DNA of 9,714 nucleotides, from NCBI GenBank assembly GCA_002371625.1, contig DFFV01000027.1:1-9714 (forward strand), written 5' to 3'. The notes beneath the pieces are model-generated. The model saw only the letters and a list, made by a program, of their open reading frames with translations, had not been told where the DNA came from and made no database searches. Both the position numbers and the translations under genes were made by a program. Below, piece by piece: positions 5,529 to 9,714 of the stretch. Position 1 is the first letter of the stretch. Each line of letters begins with the position of its first letter. The stretch is from Ruminococcus sp. UBA3767 (lineage in GTDB: Bacteria > Bacillota > Clostridia > Oscillospirales > Ruminococcaceae).

Positions 5529-6426
5529 GATCATCAAAATCGAACACATGACCAAGGACTACGGCAATGGACGTGGAATTTTTGACTTCAATATCTCGAT
5601 CAACGAAGGCGAGGTATACGGGCTTGTGGGTACCAACGGCAGCGGCAAGACTACAACAATGCGCCACCTTATGGGCTTTCTTGCTCCCGACAGCGGAAGC
5701 TGTGAGATCGGTGGTATCAACTGCCGTAAGCATTCCGATCAGATAATGAAACGTGTAGGGTATGTACCCGGGCAGATAGACTTTCCCGATGTAGGAAGCG
5801 GAACGAATTTTCTTAATATTCAGGCTCAGTATCTTGGAATTGCCGATATGAGCTATACCGAAGAACTGATAGACCTGTTCAAGATAGATACTTCAGCACC
5901 GCTGAAAAGAATGAGCAAGGGCATGAAGCAGAAAATGGCACTTGTAGCTGCGTTCATGGCAAAGCCGGATATCCTCCTGCTTGACGAACCCTCTACAGGA
6001 CTTGACCCTGTTATGCGTGATACCCTGATAGATCTTATCCTTGAGCAAAAAAAACGTGGAGCGACAGTTTTTATGTCCAGCCACATTTTCAAGGAGCTTG
6101 AGGATACCTGCGATAAGGTGACTTTTATTCATAATGGCAAGGTCATCAATACCGTAGGCCGTGATTTATATAATGAGGATATGCCCAGGCTCTACCGTGT
6201 GGGATTTGCAGACGAAGGCCAGTATCTTGAGTTCAAAGATCACACCGGATTTCAGATCCAAAGCAGCAATGACACGTACAAACATCTTATGGCAGCTGTA
6301 CCGATGAACGAGATGAACAGCTTTGTAAGGGAGCTTTCAAATTACGATATGCGGTATATGCGATATGTACCTTATTCACTTGAAATGTATTATAAGAACA
6401 ATATCGAGACGGGAGGAAATGTATAA
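5521..6426 (+). CDS. ABC-2-type transporter ATPase, paralogue 2
   Basis: The second ATPase, 301 aa, uses ATG 5521, supported by GGGAGG at 5507-5512. An in-frame ATG at 5437 would add 28 residues that merely overlap the previous gene and precede the conserved beginning, so I reject it. Walker A is GTNGSGKTT (37-45), the signature region MSKGMKQK (131-138), Walker B ILLLDEP with Glu156, and the H-loop His188. The Q-loop region reads GYVPGQ (80-85), again with glycine at the usual glutamine position. Like its paralogue it starts with the TKDYG/GRGIFD block, so the pair arose by duplication. It abuts the permease as TAATG, one base shared. Its probable role is to form the ATP-driven motor with paralogue 1. 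Confidence 0.92.
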   Translation: MPEIIKIEHMTKDYGNGRGIFDFNISINEGEVYGLVGTNGSGKTTTMRHLMGFLAPDSGSCEIGGINCRKHSDQIMKRVGYVPGQIDFPDVGSGTNFLNIQAQYLGIADMSYTEELIDLFKIDTSAPLKRMSKGMKQKMALVAAFMAKPDILLLDEPSTGLDPVMRDTLIDLILEQKKRGATVFMSSHIFKELEDTCDKVTFIHNGKVINTVGRDLYNEDMPRLYRVGFADEGQYLEFKDHTGFQIQSSNDTYKHLMAAVPMNEMNSFVRELSNYDMRYMRYVPYSLEMYYKNNIETGGNV

Positions 6427-7193
6427 TGTTCAGCTTACCTTTATTCAAGCAGTCGGTAAAATCAAACTGGGTGATGTGGGCTTCCATCACCGGTGTTATG
6501 TCTGTTCTGTGTGCACAGTTTTCAGCTCTTAAAATGACACAGCCTTTACTTTTCGTAATTTTCTACGGCATGATGACGACTATCCTGCCTGCCATATATG
6601 TTCTTGTTACGGCAAACAAGCTCATTGCAGGTCAGATCGACCGTGGCTCTATGGCTTATATTTTGTCAACGCCTGTCAAACGATCCACGGTCGTATTTAC
6701 TCAGGGTGTTTTTCTTGTAGGCTCTCTTGTGGCTATGTTCGGCATAGAAACACTTGTGCACCTTGCGGTCAATGCAGCAAAGCCTATAACGCTTGCAACA
6801 GCACTTGGAAACAGCGATCTTGGGATACAAGGTGATCTGACCGCTAGTATGATAGTTCAGGTGAACCTGTCTGCACTTGTGGTCTGCATTGCGATAGCTG
6901 CTGTATGCTTTATGTTCTCGGGTATTTTTAACTCAACAAAATACTCTATCGGTCTGAGCGGAATATTTGTAGGTGTGAATATCCTTGCCAATATGCTCGC
7001 CATGTTCGGAAGCCTCGGGGTAAGCGGTCTGGACAAGTTCAAGTATCTGACCATCTGCTCCTTCTACGATTATAAGTCGGTGCTGTTTTCACACAATGAC
7101 TGGATCACAAAAATGATTTTCCCTGCAGCGATCGCTGTTGCAGCTTTAACGATAGGCTCGGCGGTGTTCAAGAAAAAGGACTTGCCGCTGTGA
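6426..7193 (+). CDS. ABC-2-type transporter permease
   Basis: The 255-aa membrane subunit. Six helices are visible at about 16-34, 40-63, 89-114, 141-166, 174-197 and 228-247. Between helices 2 and 3 lies the cytoplasmic coupling segment IDRGSMAYILSTPVKRS, the hallmark of ABC-2 exporter permeases (gliding/Nos/Yhf-like). It is the only permease of the operon and probably works as a homodimer with the two ATPases. ATG 6426 shares its A with the stop of the second ATPase; GGAGG at 6414-6418 serves as its ribosome binding site. The substrate is unknown; drugs, bacteriocins or lipid-linked molecules are typical for such operons next to two-component genes. Confidence 0.88.
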   Translation: MFSLPLFKQSVKSNWVMWASITGVMSVLCAQFSALKMTQPLLFVIFYGMMTTILPAIYVLVTANKLIAGQIDRGSMAYILSTPVKRSTVVFTQGVFLVGSLVAMFGIETLVHLAVNAAKPITLATALGNSDLGIQGDLTASMIVQVNLSALVVCIAIAAVCFMFSGIFNSTKYSIGLSGIFVGVNILANMLAMFGSLGVSGLDKFKYLTICSFYDYKSVLFSHNDWITKMIFPAAIAVAALTIGSAVFKKKDLPL

Positions 7194-7211
7194 TGATATA
7201 AAAGATATGAT

Positions 7212-7254
7212 AAAAGGTCTATACCTTCCATTCGGAGGACATAGACCTTTTTTA
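7212..7254 (+). terminator. Terminator of the ABC operon
   Basis: AAAGGTCTAT and ATAGACCTTT form a 10-bp outer stem. CCTTCC and GGAGG form an inner stem with a bulge. The hairpin runs into TTTTTTAG, beginning about 18 nt after the permease stop, and is a strong intrinsic terminator. Confidence 0.85.
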
Positions 7255-7280
7255 GTTTTGATATGGTGATCATTGAGTAA

Positions 7281-7391
7281 ATCGTATTTCTTGTATTTCC
7301 TGCATCAGTGCCGACTCAGACTGAAAATGCACTTGTGGGCAACGTAGCGTTTGAGCAGAGCGTGACAAAGTATAATGACGAACAGGTATAA
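7281..7391 (+). pseudogene. Possible 3' remnant of a lost gene (36 codons)
   Basis: This frame is open from after a stop at 7278-7280 to TAA 7389-7391. It ends in protein-like sequence (ENALVGNVAFEQSVTKYNDE) with no ATG, and a GTG at 7308 without a convincing Shine-Dalgarno. It lies between the ABC terminator and hairpin repeat copy 2, a place where only a gene tail would be expected. I do not recognise it, and a chance frame of this length is possible. Confidence 0.25.
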
Positions 7392-7427
7392 AAAGTAAGG
7401 CTGGTGCAGATAAAACTGCATCAGCCT
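7388..7427 (-). repeat. Dispersed hairpin repeat, copy 2; terminator for the minus-strand membrane protein
   Basis: Arms AGGCTGGTGCA (7398-7408) and TGCATCAGCCT (7417-7427) flank the loop GATAAAAC. Read on the minus strand the hairpin lies about 50 nt after the stop of the gene at 7478 and is followed by TACTTTTTATA, so here it serves as that gene's terminator. Confidence 0.75.
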
Positions 7428-7477
7428 ATGTTATCTGCTATTAAGTTTTGCCGGGTTATTTTTCTGCTTTGAGTGTA

Positions 7478-8149
7478 CTATCGTTGTACGAAACGAATAT
7501 GTGGTGCTATCTGTCCAAGCACGCCGAAGAAATAATCCAGATCCTTTCTATGAACATTATATCTATACTCTTTTCCGGAGGAATCTGTAAAGATGACCAT
7601 GTCAAACCTTGTTTGTTCATTGACTTTAGACGCTACATATTTGTCAGCAGCATAATTGGCCGCCAGAGAGCCTGCTGTCAAAATAGGATTTCCGACAACG
7701 ATGGTATGTGGTGTGTTAAAAGCACCAACATGGACAGTGCACAGGTCTTTAAGCTCCATATAGTTTACAAGCTCGACACCGGATACGATGAAAGTATCAG
7801 TCATAAGCGTAGCAAATGGGGTATTTGGATTCATATCATCTGCCAGATAGCAGGGATTTTGCATTCCCTCATTTATTTTCATGGCAAGCAGTGCTGCATT
7901 TCCATAGCGTTTAAAAGCACGGTGATGTTTCACACGGATAGCTTTTACAACAAACCACAAAAGCAGCAGGACACACAATGCGAGGGCAACAAGGAACACT
8001 ATAGTCAGGATATTCTTCCACCCAAGCTGAGTACCGCAGAATACTGCGCAAAATCCAAGAACGGCTCCGCCGACACCAGCTGCAACAATTGCGCCTGCCA
8101 TACTTCCTGACAGCTGCTTATAAAATGTTTTTTCAGTTACTGTCTGCAT
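7478..8149 (-). CDS. Two-helix membrane protein of unknown function
   Basis: 223 aa starting at ATG 8149, with GGGGGAG at about 8158-8164 as the ribosome binding site. Residues 15-39 (Gly/Ala rich) and 46-70 are membrane helices with a short loop (GTQLGWKN) between them. A basic stretch (KAIRVKHHRAFKRYG, about 69-83) then places the remainder in the cytoplasm. The soluble part (about 84-223) is rich in alternating beta segments (DTFIVSGVELVNYMELKDL, RFDMVIFTDSSGKEYRY) and ends in a helix, reminiscent of PH-like membrane-associated folds. That comparison is only an impression. I do not recognise a family or function. It is monocistronic, transcribed from a consensus promoter, convergent with the ABC operon, and ended by repeat copy 2. 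Confidence 0.8.
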   Translation of the reverse strand: MQTVTEKTFYKQLSGSMAGAIVAAGVGGAVLGFCAVFCGTQLGWKNILTIVFLVALALCVLLLLWFVVKAIRVKHHRAFKRYGNAALLAMKINEGMQNPCYLADDMNPNTPFATLMTDTFIVSGVELVNYMELKDLCTVHVGAFNTPHTIVVGNPILTAGSLAANYAADKYVASKVNEQTRFDMVIFTDSSGKEYRYNVHRKDLDYFFGVLGQIAPHIRFVQR

Positions 8150-8193
8150 TATGGACTCCCCCTTTTCACTCCCAAAAACTTTTTATATCGCAC

Positions 8194-8222
8194 ATTATAC
8201 ATCAAAAGCGGTCTGCTGTCAA
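8194..8222 (-). promoter_or_regulatory. Consensus promoter of the membrane protein gene
   Basis: On the minus strand, perfect TTGACA (8222-8217) and perfect TATAAT (8199-8194) are separated by 17 nt. This full-consensus housekeeping promoter gives a leader of about 38 nt, so the gene is probably expressed strongly and constitutively. Confidence 0.85.
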
Positions 8223-8278
8223 GAACAATCGAGCAGTCGGCATCAATGAACTATGTCACCATAGAGCCACGATATAAT

Positions 8279-8356
8279 TTAACGGTTGAGAAAATGCCTG
8301 AGCAGCAGCCCGGTCGTTTCAAACAACCGCCAATTTATATTTTTGTCAATGAACAA
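8279..8356 (-). pseudogene. Possible YqzL-like small-protein remnant
   Basis: On the minus strand a 25-codon frame ends at TAA 8281-8279 and contains NWRLFETTG followed by LLLRHFLNR. Small Firmicute YqzL-type proteins have a W-x-LF-x-x-TG-x-x-x-x-YLLY core, and the first half fits while the second does not. No start with a ribosome binding site is visible, and the 5' end runs into repeat copy 3. I treat it as a tentative fragment, or a chance match. Confidence 0.2.
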
Positions 8357-8394
8357 GGCTGGTGCAGAGCAAACTGCATCAGCCTCACTTTTTT
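8355..8394 (+). repeat. Dispersed hairpin repeat, copy 3
   Basis: Arms AGGCTGGTGCA (8356-8366) and TGCATCAGCCT (8375-8385) flank the loop GAGCAAAC, and CACTTTTTT follows on the plus strand. The arms are identical to copies 1 and 2 while the loop differs. The next roughly 45 bp (8386-8430) resemble the sequence after copy 1 at about 70 percent by eye. Confidence 0.75.
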
Positions 8395-8471
8395 GTGGGT
8401 GCAGCCGTTATGTGAACGCCCGTGACTTAGACCTGCAAGCCTCCTGGGAGCAGCAGCAAATGGCAGCATAA

Positions 8472-8540
8472 CGGCATACTGCCATTGTGCCCGGCTTCAA
8501 GGACGGTGCGGCTATGATGCAGCAGATTCAGGATCAGTAA
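8472..8540 (+). pseudogene. 3' remnant of a gene with an internal stop
   Basis: A frame ending at TAA 8538-8540 reads AIVPGFKDGAAMMQQIQDQ near its end and is protein-like in composition and codon use. Going upstream, the same frame meets TAA at 8469-8471 and then resumes as ASWEQQQMAA. This looks like the Gln-rich tail of a gene broken by a stop or deletion. There is no start codon with a ribosome binding site. The family is not recognised. Confidence 0.3.
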
Positions 8541-8589
8541 TATAATAAAAGGGCAATGTCCTCCATGCGTGGAAGAGATCGCCCTTTAT
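8541..8589 (-). terminator. Hairpin terminator following a minus-strand gene remnant
   Basis: AAAGGGC (8548-8554) pairs with GCCCTTT (8581-8587), and the inner TCCA pairs with TGGA around a TGCG loop. On the minus strand TTTTATTATATT follows. It begins about 15 nt after the stop of the remnant at 8604-8720, as expected of that lost gene's terminator. Confidence 0.6.
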
Positions 8590-8603
8590 CATATCCAATT
8601 ACT

Positions 8604-8720
8604 TCAAATATCAACACTCTCCAAATAGAACCTGCTGATCTCCTCGGGGGGATATTCACAGTATTCTTCTTGATCTGACGCATTAACTTTGAACCCACTG
8701 GATTCAAAGTCAATAAAGCC
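8604..8720 (-). pseudogene. C-terminal remnant of a lost minus-strand gene (38 codons)
   Basis: On the minus strand, after an in-frame TAG (8723-8721), 38 codons run to TGA (8606-8604). They read like an acidic protein tail: FESSGFKVNASDQEEYCEYP, then EEISRFYLESVDI. No ATG, GTG or TTG start with a ribosome binding site precedes it, and a terminator follows, so it is most likely the 3' stump of a deleted gene. It lies directly against the chromate-transporter promoter, which may mark the deletion or insertion point. Confidence 0.4.
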
Positions 8721-8727
8721 CTACAAA

Positions 8728-8757
8728 TTGACACACCCCATAGTACTGTGGTATAAT
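8728..8757 (+). promoter_or_regulatory. Promoter of the chromate transporter pair
   Basis: Perfect TTGACA (8728-8733) and perfect TATAAT (8752-8757) are separated by 18 nt. Transcription would start about 8764, only about 10 nt before ATG 8774, leaving a very short leader in which GGGGTG (8763-8768) is the only ribosome-binding candidate. Confidence 0.8.
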
Positions 8758-8768
8758 GCTATGGGGTG
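8734..8768. promoter_or_regulatory. Perfect 10-bp inverted repeat around the chromate-transporter -10
   Basis: CACCCCATAG (8734-8743) and CTATGGGGTG (8759-8768) are exact inverted copies 15 bp apart, symmetric around the -10 hexamer. The left arm starts immediately after the -35. Because the left arm lies upstream of the predicted start site, this cannot be an RNA hairpin of the mRNA. It is best read as a DNA operator for a dimeric regulator, which would compete with RNA polymerase. The regulator is not in the window. Confidence 0.65.
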
Positions 8769-8773
8769 ATCCT

Positions 8774-9331
8774 ATGAATAAAAACCTTGATCTGTTCCTG
8801 ACCTTCATGAAGATCGGAGCGTTTACCTTTGGAGGCGGTTATGCGATGATACCGCTGATACAGCGTGAGATCTGCGAAAACAAAAAATGGCTGAATGAGG
8901 ACGATATACTGGAAGTCGTTGCGATCGCAGAGTCTACACCGGGACCGGTGGCGATCAATGCGGCTACGTTTGTTGGCAGCCGTAGAGCAGGAACGCTCGG
9001 CGCTGTCTGTGCAACTCTGGGTGTGGTTTTGCCGTCATTCCTTATTATCTCGCTTGTTTCTTTTGTCCTGAAAGCCTTTCAGGAGTCGAGAGCCGTGCAG
9101 TATGCTTTTATGGGGATCCGTGCGAGCGTTCTCGCATTGATACTCAAAGCTGTATATACCATGTTCAAGGCAACGAAAAAGCACGCTGTCTCCTATGTTA
9201 TTATGGCAGTGGCATTGGTGCTGACTGCTTTTCTGAAAATAGATGCGGTCTTTGTCATCATCGGCTGTGCGGTGTTCGGGCTTGTATGGTCGCTGCTGTT
9301 CAGAAAGGGGCAGAGCGATGATATGGATTGA
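8774..9331 (+). CDS. Short-chain chromate/anion transporter subunit (CHR family), first of pair
   Basis: 185 aa from ATG 8774. An in-frame ATG at 8756 lies inside the -10 hexamer and so cannot be in the main mRNA. A single CHR domain carries the family motifs GAFTFGGGYAM (15-25) and ESTPGPVAIN (53-62), followed by several hydrophobic helices to about residue 176. Short-chain CHR proteins come as adjacent pairs in Firmicutes and together replace one long ChrA, which exports chromate or related anions across the membrane. The downstream gene starts 14 nt before this one ends, so the pair is co-translated. The family is clear; whether chromate is the real substrate in this organism is not. Confidence 0.9.
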   Translation: MNKNLDLFLTFMKIGAFTFGGGYAMIPLIQREICENKKWLNEDDILEVVAIAESTPGPVAINAATFVGSRRAGTLGAVCATLGVVLPSFLIISLVSFVLKAFQESRAVQYAFMGIRASVLALILKAVYTMFKATKKHAVSYVIMAVALVLTAFLKIDAVFVIIGCAVFGLVWSLLFRKGQSDDMD

Positions 9332-9714
9332 ACTATTTCTGACCTTTCTGAAAATCGGTGCGTTCACGTTCGGCGGCGGTTATGCGATGCTTCCTCTGAT
9401 CCAAAGCGAAGTCGAGCGTCATGACTGGCTCATGCAGTCTGAGGTGGTGGACTTCATTGCTGTCAGCGAAAGTACACCGGGGCCGCTTGCGATCAATATG
9501 GCGACCTTCGTCGGCATTCGCACCGGCGGCGTGTTCGGGGCTGTCTGTGCTACACTCGGAGTTGTCCTGCCGTCCTTTGTGATAATTCTGATCGTAGCAA
9601 AGTTCTACGAAAAGTTTCGCAAGAGCCGTGCTGTTGACGGTGTGATGTACGGTCTGCGTCCTGCTGTGATCGGTCTGATCGGGGCGGCGTTTCTGTCTGT
9701 GGGAATGACGGTTT
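9318..9714 (+). CDS. Short-chain chromate/anion transporter subunit (CHR family), second of pair, 3' truncated by window
   Basis: ATG 9318 has GGGG (9307-9310) upstream and overlaps the first gene by 14 nt. 132 codons are visible before the window ends. The same two CHR motifs appear, GAFTFGGGYAM (14-24) and ESTPGPLAIN (51-60), and the first 100 residues align readily with the partner, showing an in-tandem duplication. It should form the antiparallel partner half of the transporter. The remaining part, normally about 45 to 60 residues, lies beyond the window. Confidence 0.88.
   Translation, partial: MIWIELFLTFLKIGAFTFGGGYAMLPLIQSEVERHDWLMQSEVVDFIAVSESTPGPLAINMATFVGIRTGGVFGAVCATLGVVLPSFVIILIVAKFYEKFRKSRAVDGVMYGLRPAVIGLIGAAFLSVGMTV

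Noticed and set aside
7448..8110. 220-codon plus-strand frame opposite the minus-strand membrane protein
   Set aside because: The opposite strand has a perfect promoter, ribosome site, clear membrane helices and a terminator. The plus frame is Cys/His-rich antisense shadow with no ribosome site.
8286..8471. 61-codon plus-strand frame containing repeat copy 3
   Set aside because: It would begin at a TTG without a ribosome site and is translated through the hairpin repeat; only its last codons look protein-like and are treated as part of the remnant ending at 8540.
1..9714. tRNA, rRNA, CRISPR array, integrase or transposase
   Set aside because: I looked for conserved RNA stretches, evenly spaced repeats and recombinase motifs and saw none; the three hairpin repeats are not CRISPR-like in spacing.

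Overview
The window looks like a chromosomal stretch of a low-to-mid-GC Firmicute, most likely a Clostridia/Ruminococcus-type gut or rumen bacterium. The reasons are purine-rich Shine-Dalgarno sites, TTGACA/TATAAT-type promoters, a Gram-positive signal peptide, OmpR-type two-component genes beside ABC-2 exporters, and a paired short-chain chromate transporter. This placement is an inference from style and gene content, with no marker gene to confirm it.

Layout. (1) 1-1942, minus: the first 647 codons of a secreted alpha/beta-hydrolase (lipase-like), with its own promoter at 2017-2045. (2) 2043-2699: a gene-poor regulatory region with a terminator hairpin, one copy of a dispersed hairpin repeat, a divergent promoter driving only an 11-codon reading frame, a three-unit operator, and the promoter of the two-component operon. 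(3) 2700-4429, plus: response regulator and histidine kinase overlapping by ATGA, then a terminator. (4) 4469-7193, plus: an operator/promoter, a 19-codon leader frame, two paralogous ABC ATPases and one six-helix permease, all overlapping or abutting, then a terminator. (5) 7194-8220: a small remnant, repeat copy 2, and a minus-strand two-helix membrane protein of unknown function with a consensus promoter. (6) 8221-8727: gene debris, repeat copy 3 and a terminator. (7) 8728-9714, plus: a promoter containing a perfect 10-bp inverted repeat, then two tandem short-chain ChrA genes, the second cut by the window edge.

How it fits together. The strongest new signal is regulatory. Three tandem 11-bp units of the type ACTGMAACAAA lie directly upstream of the ABC operon promoter (4469-4501). 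A second three-unit array (2450-2482, opposite orientation) lies in the region upstream of the two-component operon and contains an exact 11-bp copy of one unit. Downstream of each array the register is identical: 11 nt, then the same ATTCAGACAT. This predicts that the response regulator binds both places and switches on the ABC exporter together with a divergent minus-strand transcript that now encodes only a tiny peptide or a deleted gene. The kinase has almost no extracytoplasmic loop, so it probably senses the membrane, or the exporter itself, as in cell-envelope stress and antimicrobial-peptide defence modules. The substrate cannot be read from the sequence.
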